Part shown: positions 44,176 to 53,485 of the stretch, in pieces
How positions within the stretch are numbered: the stretch's first letter is position 1
How the letters are laid out: every line of letters starts with the position of its first letter
Source: an uncultured Prevotellaceae bacterium
GTDB lineage: Bacteria > Bacteroidota > Bacteroidia > Bacteroidales > Bacteroidaceae
Assembly: GCA_945865175.1 (NCBI GenBank)
Contig: CAMBDA010000008.1
Span: forward strand, 1-64,000
DNA: 64,000 nt
Direction: 5' to 3'
Position numbers and translations under genes: made by a program
The notes under the pieces: model-generated
Told to the model about the DNA's origin: nothing
Database searches by the model: none
Seen by the model: only the letters and a program-made list of their open reading frames with translations

Positions 44176-45522
44176 ATGATTCGACTGATATTTCACCAGA
44201 TATGGAACCAGCGCAGGCAGAACCTCTGGATATGGCTGGAACTGATGGTGCTGAGTGTATTCATCTGGATGGTCATGGACCCGCTTTTTGCCACCATCTG
44301 CATCAAGCGCCTGCCTGCAAACTTTGACAGGGACCATCTCTATATCGTGGACCCTGCCTATGCCCAGTCGGGACCCGCCTACAAGCCAGAGGCCGACAAC
44401 GACTCCTGCTACAAGCTGCAGCTCGACCTCCTGCTCACCCAGCTCAATGCCCATCCCATGACCGAGGCGGTGTGCATCATCCAGGACCGATGGAACTTCC
44501 CGGGCGGGGAAAGCTGGAACGGGGCCTATTTCTACCCCGATACAACAGCAGAAAGAAAAGCAATAGAGGCTTGCGACGGGGATTACAGCAAGATGGTGGC
44601 CCCCCATGCCCAGTGGTATGTGGGCCAGTATTGCGAGGGGCTGGAGCAATGGACCGACATGCCCTACACACTGGGGCTGCGCGATGCCGCCACGGGCGAA
44701 CCGCTCCATGCCCGCCCCGACGATGCCAAGCAGGGCATCTGCTACATCTCTGCCAAGACCGCACGCATGCTCTATGGCACCGAGCAGGCCAAGGGCAACA
44801 ACCTCTATGCCGCGGGCAATGGCGGCAACATGCGTGTGGGCGGCGTGTATGGCGACATCAAGCACAAGGACTACGACACGCCCTATCCCTCTGTGATATT
44901 GTCGCGGTACTACTCCTGGCGAAAGCCCAAGGACTATACGGTGCTTGTGCGCCTGAAGCCCGATGTGGATGGCGCAGCCTTCGAGAAGGCCGTTCAGGAA
45001 GACGTGTTACGGCAATGCCGCATAGGCAACACCCTTCGCTTTGAGCTGTCCTCGGTGCGGCAGATGACCGAACTGCTTTCCGAGGGGGCAGGTGCCAACA
45101 ATCTGGTGCGGCTCCACATGGCCCTGGGAGGCTTTGGGCTGCTGTGTGCGTTTCTGGGCGTGACGGGTCTCTTCTGGGTGCGCTGCATCGGCCGCAGGCA
45201 GGACATGGGTGTGATGCGCTCCATGGGGGCCACCCGTCTGGGTGTGGTGCGCCAGATGCTTTGCGAGAGTGTGCTGCTGTTCGTGATGGCCTTTGTGCCT
45301 GCCATGATTCTGGTGGGCATCAAGGTATATCTGAAGGGCTACGACTGTGGCATCGACGGCAGGCTCAACCTGGACTATTGGTTCCTCAGGCTTGTGCCCC
45401 ATGTATCCGTGGTTACGCTGATTTCCTTTGTGCTGATGCTGCTTGCCGTCCTGCTGGCCACCTGGATTCCCGTGTACCGTGCCAGCCGTACCATCCCAAG
45501 CGATGCGCTGCGCGATGAATAG
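44176..45522 (+). CDS. FtsX/MacB-type ABC permease, pair 1 second subunit
   Basis: The 448-residue protein has the same overall layout: an N-terminal membrane segment (LELMVLSVFIWMVMDPLF), a periplasmic domain and three C-terminal membrane segments with RRQDMGVMRSMGATRLGVVR. Paralogue of the gene at 46892. It is diverged from the first-subunit type, so each pair may form a heterodimer; this is inference. Confidence 0.88.
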   Translation: MIRLIFHQIWNQRRQNLWIWLELMVLSVFIWMVMDPLFATICIKRLPANFDRDHLYIVDPAYAQSGPAYKPEADNDSCYKLQLDLLLTQLNAHPMTEAVCIIQDRWNFPGGESWNGAYFYPDTTAERKAIEACDGDYSKMVAPHAQWYVGQYCEGLEQWTDMPYTLGLRDAATGEPLHARPDDAKQGICYISAKTARMLYGTEQAKGNNLYAAGNGGNMRVGGVYGDIKHKDYDTPYPSVILSRYYSWRKPKDYTVLVRLKPDVDGAAFEKAVQEDVLRQCRIGNTLRFELSSVRQMTELLSEGAGANNLVRLHMALGGFGLLCAFLGVTGLFWVRCIGRRQDMGVMRSMGATRLGVVRQMLCESVLLFVMAFVPAMILVGIKVYLKGYDCGIDGRLNLDYWFLRLVPHVSVVTLISFVLMLLAVLLATWIPVYRASRTIPSDALRDE

Positions 45523-45569
45523 AAGACGGGGAATCCGATGGATGTCAAACGAATAAATGTCATTAGAAT

Positions 45570-46835
45570 ATGAATATCAAGCAATTCCTGGTGCTGATGA
45601 GGCAACAACATCTGTTCAACATCATCTACATCCTGTGCACAGCCCTGTCCGTGGCCTTCACCATGACGCTCTTCCTGGTCATCTACATCAAGTTCGGCCC
45701 CATCTATCCCGAGGAGAACCGTCCCCGGCTGGCCGTATTGAGCTGGATAAACTACACAAACGAGACTACCCAGAGCAACAGCAAAGTGTCGCGGGCCTTG
45801 GGCGACTCCATCCGCCGTATGCCCGAGGTGGAGAGCCTCACCTGCGTGAGTTCGGGAGATGCCAATGTACGCCTTCCCGACGGGTCTTTTGCCTTCGTCA
45901 AGCATGTCTCCACCGATGCCGACTACTGGCGGGTGTTCGGTTTCCGCTTCCTTGGAGGACGGGCCTTCAGCGAGGCCGAGTGTGAGGCCAGGAGCCAGGT
46001 TTGCGTGGTGAGTGCTTCGCTGGCACGCAAGGTGTTCGGCCATACCGATGTGGTGGGGCGTGAACTGTCTACCGAAAGTCAGACGTGGCAGATTCTGGGT
46101 GTGGTGGAGGAGGGCAGCAGTGCCATGTCCGGCAGCTACGCCCACATGTGGACACCTGTTTGCACTAAGGAGCAGATAATGAGCCAGACTCCCCTTTTGG
46201 GCAGTTTCACGCTCTTTATCCTCTTGCGGAAGGCTTCCGCCTTGGATGCGCTCAGGCAGCGTGTGGCCCGTATGGAGGAGCGCATCAATGCGGCCAGTGT
46301 GCATGGTGCCGACGACATGACCCTCCATGTCAGTGGCCAGCCCGACTATTTCTGGCAGTCTCCGTTCCGCATAAACGAAAACATCAACATGATGGAATTT
46401 GTGCGCGAGGTGGTGTCCATGCTGCTGGCTTTCCTGCTGATTCCTGCCATGAACATGTGCAGCATGGTGGCAAGCCGTGTGAACGGGCGCATCAGTGAAT
46501 TTGGCATACGGCGTGCCTACGGTGCCACACGCCGCCAGTTGCTCTGGCAGGTGCTGCAGGAGAATTTCCTGCTCACGCTCATTGCCGGCATCGGCGGCTT
46601 GCTGCTCAGCTATGTGATGATGATTACCTGTGCCGACTGGCTCCCCTTCATCTTCGAGACATTCCATTTTTCGTATGACGAGAAGGTGAGCATCCACCCC
46701 GATATGCTCTTCTCGGGCTGGGTGATGGGCGCGGTGCTGGTGGTGTGTCTGGTGCTGAATCTGGTGTCGGCAGCCGTGCCCACGCTGTGGGCTTTGCGCA
46801 AGCCTGTGACCGAGGAGATAAACCATAGGAGGTAG
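45570..46835 (+). CDS. FtsX/MacB-type ABC permease, pair 2 first subunit
   Basis: The 421-residue protein opens MNIKQFLVLMRQQHLFNIIY, nearly the same as the 42855 gene, with VNGRISEFGIRRAYGATRRQ in the C-terminal FtsX core. Differences concentrate in the periplasmic part (for example SGDANVRLPDGSFAFVK). It is part of a tandem duplication of about 2.7 kb. Confidence 0.9.
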   Translation: MNIKQFLVLMRQQHLFNIIYILCTALSVAFTMTLFLVIYIKFGPIYPEENRPRLAVLSWINYTNETTQSNSKVSRALGDSIRRMPEVESLTCVSSGDANVRLPDGSFAFVKHVSTDADYWRVFGFRFLGGRAFSEAECEARSQVCVVSASLARKVFGHTDVVGRELSTESQTWQILGVVEEGSSAMSGSYAHMWTPVCTKEQIMSQTPLLGSFTLFILLRKASALDALRQRVARMEERINAASVHGADDMTLHVSGQPDYFWQSPFRINENINMMEFVREVVSMLLAFLLIPAMNMCSMVASRVNGRISEFGIRRAYGATRRQLLWQVLQENFLLTLIAGIGGLLLSYVMMITCADWLPFIFETFHFSYDEKVSIHPDMLFSGWVMGAVLVVCLVLNLVSAAVPTLWALRKPVTEEINHRR

Positions 46836-46891
46836 CTTAGAGAACTGAGCTTAGAGCTTAAAGACAAAACGATAGCAATAACAGAAACGAT

Positions 46892-48241
46892 ATGATTCGA
46901 CTGATATTTCACCAGATTTGGAACCAGCGCAGGCAGAACCTCTGGATTTGGCTGGAACTGATGGTGCTGAGTGTGTTCATCTGGATGGTCATGGACCCGC
47001 TCTTCACCATGGTATGCATCAGGCGCCTGCCTGCAAACTTCGACAGGGAGCATGCCTACGTCGTGTCCCCCGTCTACGCCCAGTCGGGACCCGCCTACAA
47101 GGCAGAGGCCGACAACGACTCCTGCTACAAACAGCAGCTCGACCTTCTGCTCACCCAGCTCAATGCCCATCCCATGACCGAGGCGGTGTGCATCATCCCG
47201 GACCGATGGAATTTTCCGGGCGGAGGATCCTGGAACGGGGGCTATTTCTATCCCAGCAGGGCAGCATCAGAGAAGGCAAAGGATGAAGGCCATGGAGCTT
47301 CCGGAAAGAGCGTCAGCCTCTCTTCCCAGTTTTTTGTAGGTTTATATTGCGAGGGACTGGAACAGTGGAGCGACATGCCCTACACACTGGGGTTGCGCGA
47401 TGCCGCCACGGGCGAACTGCTCCATGCCCGACCCGACGATTCCAAGCAGGGAGTCTGCTACATCTCTGCAAAGGCGGCACGCATACTTTATGGCACCGAG
47501 CTGGCCAAGGACAGCAGCTTCTATGAACCGGCTGGTGGCGTTGACATGCGTGTGGGTGGCGTGTATAAGGATGTAAAGCAGCAAAACTACCTGATTCCTG
47601 CTCCCTCTGTGATATTGTCAAAATACGATTGTTGGCAAACTCCCAAGGATTTTTCCGTGATGGTGCGCCTGAAGCCCGATGTGGATGCCGTTGCTTTCGA
47701 GAAAGCCATTCTGAAGGATGTGCTCCTGCAATGCCGCATAGGCAACACCCTTCGTTTTGAACTCTTCTCAGTCCGGAAAAGAGCGGAACAAATGGCAGAG
47801 AATATGGGTGCCAACAATCTGGTGCGGATTCATCTGGCTCTGGGAGGCTTTGGGCTGCTGTGTGTGTTCCTGGGCGTGACGGGCCTCTTCTGGGTGCGCT
47901 GCATCGGCCGCAGGCAGGACATGGGTGTGATGCGTTCCATGGGGGCTACCCGTCTGGGTGTGGTGCGTCAGATGCTTTGCGAGAGTGTGCTGCTGTTCGT
48001 GCTGGCCTTTGTGCCTGCCATGATTCTGGTGGGCATCAAGGTTTATCTGAAAGGCTATAACCTTGATTTCTGGCTCAATCAGTCCGACACGGACTTCTGG
48101 TTCCTCCGCACCGTGCCCCACGTGTCGGCGGTTACGCTGCTATCCTTCTTATTTATGTTGATTATAATCCTGCTGGCCACATGGATACCCGTGTACCATG
48201 CCAGCAAAACCATGCCAAGCGATGCGTTACATGATGAATAG
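46892..48241 (+). CDS. FtsX/MacB-type ABC permease, pair 2 second subunit
   Basis: The 449-residue protein is a paralogue of the 44176 gene with an identical opening (MIRLIFHQIWNQRRQNLWIW) and core (RRQDMGVMRSMGATRLG). The periplasmic domain and the loop before the last membrane segment differ. Its 3' end overlaps the start of the TolC-like gene by 8-11 bases, a sign of coupling. Confidence 0.88.
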   Translation: MIRLIFHQIWNQRRQNLWIWLELMVLSVFIWMVMDPLFTMVCIRRLPANFDREHAYVVSPVYAQSGPAYKAEADNDSCYKQQLDLLLTQLNAHPMTEAVCIIPDRWNFPGGGSWNGGYFYPSRAASEKAKDEGHGASGKSVSLSSQFFVGLYCEGLEQWSDMPYTLGLRDAATGELLHARPDDSKQGVCYISAKAARILYGTELAKDSSFYEPAGGVDMRVGGVYKDVKQQNYLIPAPSVILSKYDCWQTPKDFSVMVRLKPDVDAVAFEKAILKDVLLQCRIGNTLRFELFSVRKRAEQMAENMGANNLVRIHLALGGFGLLCVFLGVTGLFWVRCIGRRQDMGVMRSMGATRLGVVRQMLCESVLLFVLAFVPAMILVGIKVYLKGYNLDFWLNQSDTDFWFLRTVPHVSAVTLLSFLFMLIIILLATWIPVYHASKTMPSDALHDE

Positions 48242-49724
48242 TAGAAATAGAATATGGTGGTGTGCATGGCTGCTCCTGCATGCCGTGGTGATGGATGCAC
48301 AGGTGCGACGGATTACGCTACAGGATGCGGTCCTGCTGGCACGCACGGGCAGTGTGGAAGCACAATCGGCCCTGTCGCAGCTTCGCAGCAGCTATTGGAG
48401 TTATCGTTCTTTTCGTGCCGACCAGCTTCCCGAGGTGTCGCTCTCTGCCACGCTGCCTTCCTACAGCCGCAGCTATTCGGCCTATCAGGAAAGCACGGGT
48501 GCCTACACCTATGTGATGAGTGACTATCTGCAGTCGACTGCCTCCATCAATGTGAGGCAGAACCTGTGGCATACGGGCGGAACCGTCACGCTCACATCCT
48601 CGCTCGACTATCTCAACCAGCTGTCGGGACAGAGCGGGCACCGCTTTATGTCGCTGCCTCTGGCGTTGCGCCTGAGCCAGCCCCTGTGGGGTGTGAACAG
48701 CATGAAGTGGAACCACCGCATAGAGCCTGTGCGCTATGCCGAGGCCAAGGCCCAGTTCCTCACGGCCACCGAAGAGGTGACTATGCGCACCATCCAGCTT
48801 TTCTTCTCGCTGCTTCTGGCCCGGGAGAATGTGGAGGTGGCCCGCCAGAACCTGCAAGGCATGGAGCGGCTGTATGAGGTGGGGCAGGCAAAGCGGCGCA
48901 TGGGGCAGATGAGCGAAAGCGAACTGATGCAGCTGGAGCTGGAACTGCTGAACGCACGCAGCGCGCTCACCACCAACGAGAGTACGTGGCGCAGCAGCAT
49001 GTTTGCCCTGCGCACCCATCTTGCCATCGGGGAGGAAGTGGAGCTGGAGGCTGTGCTCCCCGACACGCTGGCTGCCTGCACGCTCGACTACGGGCAGGTG
49101 CTCGACAAGGCTCTGCTCCATCATGCCCATGCACTCACCCTCAGGCGCCGGCAGCTGGAGGCCGACTATTCGGTGGCCCAGGCCAAGGGCAACATGCGGC
49201 AGATAAGCCTCTATGCACAGGTGGGCTACAACGGCACTGACAGGCGCATCTCTGATGCCTACCAGCATATCAGGGGCAGCCAGCAGGTGGAGGTGGGATT
49301 CTCCGTCCCCATCCTAGACTGGGGCAAGCGCAAGGGGCAGCTGCGTGTGGCACAGGCCAGCCGCGAGGTGGTCAGGAGCCAGATAAGGCAGGAGGACCAG
49401 CAGTTCAGGCAGGACCTGTATGTGCTGGTGGAGCAGTGCAACAACCAACGCCGCCAGCTCTCCATCGCCATGGCTGCCGACACGCTGGCCCAGCGCCGCT
49501 ACGATACGGGGATGAAAACATTTGTGATTGGCCGCATCTCGATGCTCGACCTCAATGATGCCCGTCAGAGCAAGGACTATGCCCGACAGGCCCGCATCTC
49601 GGAACTCTACAGGCTGTGGTATTATTACTACCAGCTGCGGAGCCTCACCTTGTGGGATTGGGAAAGGAATGAGCCTCTGGAGGCAGATTTTGATGCCATC
49701 ATTCACCGAAAAGAGAATTTTTAG
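48231..49724 (+). CDS. TolC-family outer membrane efflux protein
   Basis: The 497-residue protein has an N-terminal signal region (NRIWWCAWLLLHAVVMDAQ) and then two long helical OEP repeats rich in Ala/Gln/Glu/Leu, with the repeat-boundary segment (VEVGFSVPILDWGKRKGQLR) characteristic of TolC-like channels. ATG 48231 and ATG 48234 are both possible starts, within the end of the preceding permease gene. It completes the adaptor-ATPase-permease-channel set. Confidence 0.9.
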   Translation: MMNSRNRIWWCAWLLLHAVVMDAQVRRITLQDAVLLARTGSVEAQSALSQLRSSYWSYRSFRADQLPEVSLSATLPSYSRSYSAYQESTGAYTYVMSDYLQSTASINVRQNLWHTGGTVTLTSSLDYLNQLSGQSGHRFMSLPLALRLSQPLWGVNSMKWNHRIEPVRYAEAKAQFLTATEEVTMRTIQLFFSLLLARENVEVARQNLQGMERLYEVGQAKRRMGQMSESELMQLELELLNARSALTTNESTWRSSMFALRTHLAIGEEVELEAVLPDTLAACTLDYGQVLDKALLHHAHALTLRRRQLEADYSVAQAKGNMRQISLYAQVGYNGTDRRISDAYQHIRGSQQVEVGFSVPILDWGKRKGQLRVAQASREVVRSQIRQEDQQFRQDLYVLVEQCNNQRRQLSIAMAADTLAQRRYDTGMKTFVIGRISMLDLNDARQSKDYARQARISELYRLWYYYYQLRSLTLWDWERNEPLEADFDAIIHRKENF

Positions 49725-49725
49725 C

Positions 49726-49733
49726 TATCTTTG
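49726..49733 (+). promoter_or_regulatory. -7 box placed almost on the start codon of the regulator gene
   Basis: TATCTTTG ends four bases before the ATG at 49738. Transcripts starting about seven bases after a -7 box would begin at or next to the ATG, so this mRNA may be leaderless. It would express the regulator independently of the sigma-54 promoter. No good -33 element is seen. Confidence 0.45.
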
Positions 49734-49737
49734 CAGC

Positions 49738-51081
49738 ATGATACTAATAATTGATGATGACTTGGCCGTGAGGAAATCGCTGGTTTACCTGCTGGAGAAG
49801 GCCGGCTACACGGCGAAAGCTGTGGAAGGCCCCCCTCAGGCGGTAGCTTCCTTGCGTACAGAGGTGCCCCAACTGATACTCATGGACATGAATTTTTCAT
49901 TGTCCACATCAGGTGAGGAGGGACTGCGTCTGTTGTCGCAGGTGAAGCGCATGGTGCCCGGTGTCCCGGTAATACTGATGACAGCATGGGGCAGCATCGA
50001 CCTTGCCGTGAAGGGGATGCATGCAGGTGCCTTCGATTTCCTCACCAAGCCGTGGGACAACCTTACACTGGTGCATCGTGTGTCCATGGCCCTGGAGCTG
50101 ACTGCCTCGCCGGCCGAGCGTGTCGCACCTGACGAGTCCGTGCAGGCCCGGCATCGTATCATTGGCTGTAGCCAAGCCTTGCGTGAGGTGATGCAGACGA
50201 TACAGCGCGTGGCTCCCACACAGGCTTCGGTGCTCATCACTGGCGAGAGCGGTACGGGTAAGGAACTGGTGGCCGAGGCCCTTCATGCCATGAGCCGTCG
50301 CCGGGGCAGGCCTTTTGTCAAGGTGAATCTGGGCGGCATGTCGGCCTCGCTGTTCGAGAGCGAGATGTTCGGCTATCGCAAGGGCGCCTTCACGGGAGCC
50401 GACTGCGATAGGCAGGGCCGGTTTGATGCGGCCGACGGCGGCACCATTTTTCTCGACGAGATAGGCGAGCTGCCCCTGTCCCTACAGGTGAAGATGCTGC
50501 GTGTGCTGCAGGAACAGACCTTTGAGCCGCTTGGCGACACGCGTCCCCACAGGGTGGATGTGCGGGTGGTGTGTGCCACCAATGCCAACCTTCCGCTGAT
50601 GGTGCAGCAACACACCTTTCGCGAGGACCTTCTTTATCGCATCAATCTGATAGAGGTGCATCTGCCCCCTCTTCGCGAGCGGCGTGAGGACATCCCTTTG
50701 CTGGTACGCCATTTTGCCTCCTCCCAGGGAATGCCCGATGTGTCCATCACCGATGATGCCATGCAGTGGCTCTCCTCGCTTCCTTATCCCGGCAATATCC
50801 GTCAGCTGAAGAATCTAGTGCAGCGTACCTTGCTCCTCAGGGAGGGCGACAGGCCCATTACGGCTGCCGACTTCCGTCTTCACTACGAGTCCATGCCTCA
50901 GGTCAGTGCCCTGGAGCCGTCCTCTGCAGACAGCCTTCAGCTGGATGCACTGGAGCGGCAGGCCATCCAGCGCGCCCTGGCCAGGTATTCGGGCAATCTC
51001 ACGCAGGCCGCTCTGGCGCTGGGCATATCGCGCCAGTCGCTCTACCGGCGTATGGAGAAACACCAGATACCGCTGCCATGA
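49738..51081 (+). CDS. Sigma-54-dependent response regulator (NtrC family)
   Basis: The 447-residue protein has a receiver with the acidic cluster IIDDD, phospho-acceptor D50 (LILMDMNFS) and lysine in KPWDN. The AAA+ core has Walker A GESGTGKE (near 169), the sigma-54 contact loop GAFTGAD (near 217), Walker B GGTIFLDEIGEL and the R-finger region. A Fis-type helix-turn-helix ends the protein (NLTQAALALGISRQSLYRRM). The intact GAFTGA motif supports true sigma-54 activation, fitting the -24/-12 promoter at 40831. The kinase gene overlaps its stop by four bases. Confidence 0.95.
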   Translation: MILIIDDDLAVRKSLVYLLEKAGYTAKAVEGPPQAVASLRTEVPQLILMDMNFSLSTSGEEGLRLLSQVKRMVPGVPVILMTAWGSIDLAVKGMHAGAFDFLTKPWDNLTLVHRVSMALELTASPAERVAPDESVQARHRIIGCSQALREVMQTIQRVAPTQASVLITGESGTGKELVAEALHAMSRRRGRPFVKVNLGGMSASLFESEMFGYRKGAFTGADCDRQGRFDAADGGTIFLDEIGELPLSLQVKMLRVLQEQTFEPLGDTRPHRVDVRVVCATNANLPLMVQQHTFREDLLYRINLIEVHLPPLRERREDIPLLVRHFASSQGMPDVSITDDAMQWLSSLPYPGNIRQLKNLVQRTLLLREGDRPITAADFRLHYESMPQVSALEPSSADSLQLDALERQAIQRALARYSGNLTQAALALGISRQSLYRRMEKHQIPLP

Positions 51082-52244
51082 TGACGATTTCTGCATACAC
51101 GGGATGGCTGCTGGTGGCGGCATTGGTGGCTGTGGTGGTCGTACTGCTGTGGTGGTATGCCGTGCGTCCCATGCGTACCATTGCCCGGGGCGTGGACCTG
51201 CTGCAAGAGCAGGAGTTTGCCAGTAGGCTGGCCCCTGTGTCCAATCCGTGGGCCAACCGTATCGTGACACTCTTCAACCGGATGATGGACCAGCTGCGCG
51301 AGGAACGCCTGCAGCTGAGGGAGAAGAACCACTTTTTCGACCTCCTGTTCCAGGCTTCTCCCATGGGGGTGGTGCTCATGGACTTCGACGGGCACATCAC
51401 CGGCACCAATCCTGCAGCCGATGCCTTGCTGGCCGACCCCTTGCTGCGCCCGCGCATCCTGGCCGTGCCTCGGGGGGAGACCCAGGTGCTGCGGCAGGGC
51501 AGTCGTCGCATCCTGCGCCTGAGCCACCTCACCTTCATGGACCGCGGCTTTCACCATCCTTTTCTGTTGATAGAGAACCTTTCGGACGAGGTGCGCAAGG
51601 TGGAGCGCGACGCATATGGGCGTGTGATACGCATGATTAGCCATGAGGTGAACAATACGCTGGCCGGTGCGGGCAGTCTGCTGGACATGGCCTGTCAGGA
51701 CGCTACATCGCCCGAGCTGCGCGACATGCTGATGACCTGTGGCAACCGTTATCGCCAGATGGCCGACTTTGTCACCCGTCTGGCCGATGTGGTACGTGTT
51801 CCCGCCCCTGTGAGGGAACAGGTGGTGGTGCAGGACTTCGTCTTGCTCCAGAGCCGTTTTCTGGAGAACCTGTGCAGGCAGACCGGGGGCATGCAGCTTC
51901 GCCTGTCCCTCGATTCCGAGCCCCTTCGTGTGAGCATGGACATTGCGCTCATGGAGCAGGTGCTCATCAATGTGGTGAAGAATGCCTGCGAGAGCAGTGC
52001 GGCGGGCAGCGAGGTGGAGGTGGCCGTGACCGCTAGGCCGGCCTCACTGATGGTCACGGACCATGGCAAGGGCATCAGTGCCCAGGAGGAGGAGCAGCTC
52101 TTCACTCCCTTCCATTCCACTAAGCCCACGGGGCAGGGCATTGGGCTGATGCTTGTGCAGGAGGTGCTTTCCCGCCACGGATTCCTGTACTCGCTTCATA
52201 CGGAAGACGACGGGGACACGGTCTTCCGCATCGATTTCCGGTGA
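51078..52244 (+). CDS. Histidine kinase partner of the sigma-54 regulator
   Basis: The 388-residue protein starts in an ATGA overlap with the regulator gene. It has a single N-terminal membrane segment (WLLVAALVAVVVVLLWWYA), a HAMP-like stretch (RPMRTIARGVDLL), a PAS-like domain (about 90-170, NHFFDLLFQASPMGVVLMDF), a phospho-acceptor His in MISHEVNNTLAG (near 190), and an HATPase with NVVKNACES, DHGKGI and GQGIGLMLV. There is almost no periplasmic sensor region, so the signal is probably sensed at the membrane or in the cytoplasm. Confidence 0.92.
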   Translation: MMTISAYTGWLLVAALVAVVVVLLWWYAVRPMRTIARGVDLLQEQEFASRLAPVSNPWANRIVTLFNRMMDQLREERLQLREKNHFFDLLFQASPMGVVLMDFDGHITGTNPAADALLADPLLRPRILAVPRGETQVLRQGSRRILRLSHLTFMDRGFHHPFLLIENLSDEVRKVERDAYGRVIRMISHEVNNTLAGAGSLLDMACQDATSPELRDMLMTCGNRYRQMADFVTRLADVVRVPAPVREQVVVQDFVLLQSRFLENLCRQTGGMQLRLSLDSEPLRVSMDIALMEQVLINVVKNACESSAAGSEVEVAVTARPASLMVTDHGKGISAQEEEQLFTPFHSTKPTGQGIGLMLVQEVLSRHGFLYSLHTEDDGDTVFRIDFR

Positions 52245-52374
52245 AGGCCCATCAAGGCATGCTTTTGAACCCCCTCATCCCATCCGCTGTCCGATGACTG
52301 TTGCGGCATGGCCGCCGCCATCCGGAGTGAGTCGCGAAGTCCCCACTGACACTGCCCAAGCACCGACACCGATA

Positions 52375-53348
52375 TTAGAATTTTACGTTGACATCCTGAA
52401 TGCGCGATACCAGGGGAAACATGCCCACCGAGTCGTTCATGTGCAGCTCCTTGGGCGTGGGCGGCACGAATCTGGCCTTCCTTCCCTTGAGCGTGGCTCC
52501 TTTGGAGCTGAGCGTGACGATGGCATAGAGGGGCTTGGTATAGGTTATCGAATACTTCAGGATACCGCCGAAGCGGTCGTTCACCTCCTTGGGATAGCGT
52601 TTTTCGGTCTGGGTGGGTTCGCCAATCCATACGTACGAGGCACTGTTGATTTGCACGTAGGTGATGCCGTTGATTTCTTTGCTGTAGTTGCTATGGTTGT
52701 GTCCACCGAAGGCCATGACTACTTTCTTGTAACCAGCCCGTTTGTTTTCTGCTTCTAATATTTTGCGTACTTCAGTACCGTTGTTCAGCGCCTGTTCAAT
52801 GCTCTGGTGTGAGAAGAGGATACATCGTTTGTCGGTGGCTGCCAGGTCGTTTCTCAGCCATTCCATCTGTTCAGGGTCGATATGGGCTCTTTTCTTGGCA
52901 TCTACATAATAGTTGGCTTTCGCATAATGGGTGTATTCCTTTCCGTCGAAGAGATTGTTGCCGTCCAAGACAATGAAGTGGAAGTCGCCCTGGTCGAACG
53001 AATAATATCGTCCGGGCATGTTCATGCCTTGGGTATATTCCTGATAGGTGTAACGGTCCATATCGTGATTGCCGATGACGTGATGTTTGCCGCCCGGGAA
53101 ACTGTTCCACAGGTTGCGGTACACCAGGCTGGCGCTATCCAGCCGACAGAAGTCGCCCAGATCGATGATGAAATCCACATTTTTGTCCTTGGCGGTCTGG
53201 ATAAAGGCTGCCACACGTTGTTCGCCATCGGGGATATCGGGTGCATGGAAGTCGGAAGCAATGGCAAATCTGACGGGTCGTTCCGGGACCCTCTGGTAGG
53301 TGCTACATGCGGCCAGGAGTGCCAGGCAAAGTGGGTCTTTCGTCCCAT
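52375..53348 (-). pseudogene. Metallophosphoesterase lipoprotein with probable 5' frameshift
   Basis: The catalytic domain is intact from about 53280: RFAIASDFHAPDIP (metal-binding DxH), DLGDF, VIGNHDMDRY (GNHD), LFSHQS and AFGGHNHSNY (GHxH). Upstream in the same frame is a lipobox-type signal (LCLALLAACSTYQ) but no start codon. An ATG at 53348 is in the neighbouring frame and reads MGRKT. One extra C in the minus-strand run at 53332-53334 would join MGRKT to PLCLALLAAC, so a single-base deletion in a homopolymer is the likely cause, either a real mutation or a sequence error. The only other start is a GTG at 53214, which would drop the DxH motif. Confidence 0.7.
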
Positions 53349-53426
53349 CCCCTTTTCCGGAACCAGCAACACTTTCTTGCCCTGCAGCAAGGCTTCTTTC
53401 ACGTGCTTGTCGTAGGTTGTGGAGGG
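53346..53426 (-). pseudogene. Possible remnant of a GH2-type C-terminal segment
   Basis: On the minus strand, in frame with the ATG at 53348, the upstream bases read STTYDKHVKEALLQGKKVLL and VPEKG. This resembles the linker-like segments of some GH2 beta-galactosidase relatives. Only about 27 residues are involved, so the resemblance may be chance. Confidence 0.2.
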
Positions 53427-53453
53427 TGTGTCAGTTACTTTTGACACACCCTC
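53422..53453. terminator. Perfect 12-bp hairpin after yfhO-type gene
   Basis: GAGGGTGTGTCA (53422-53433), an 8-nt loop, and its complement (53442-53453). It lies between the minus-strand YfhO gene and the metallophosphoesterase. The T-run on the minus strand precedes rather than follows it, so efficiency is uncertain. Confidence 0.5.
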
Positions 53454-53485
53454 TATGGAGGCCCTATGCAAAAAAAAGTGGAGGG

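Noticed and set aside
52245-52374. Small gene or RNA between the kinase and the metallophosphoesterase
   Set aside because: No start with coding character, no stable hairpin with T-run, no promoter box.
53022-53345. Separate gene in the alternative minus frame across the metallophosphoesterase start
   Set aside because: Downstream of the MGRKT segment the frame is a shadow of the catalytic domain. Only the upstream 27 residues are noted, at low confidence.
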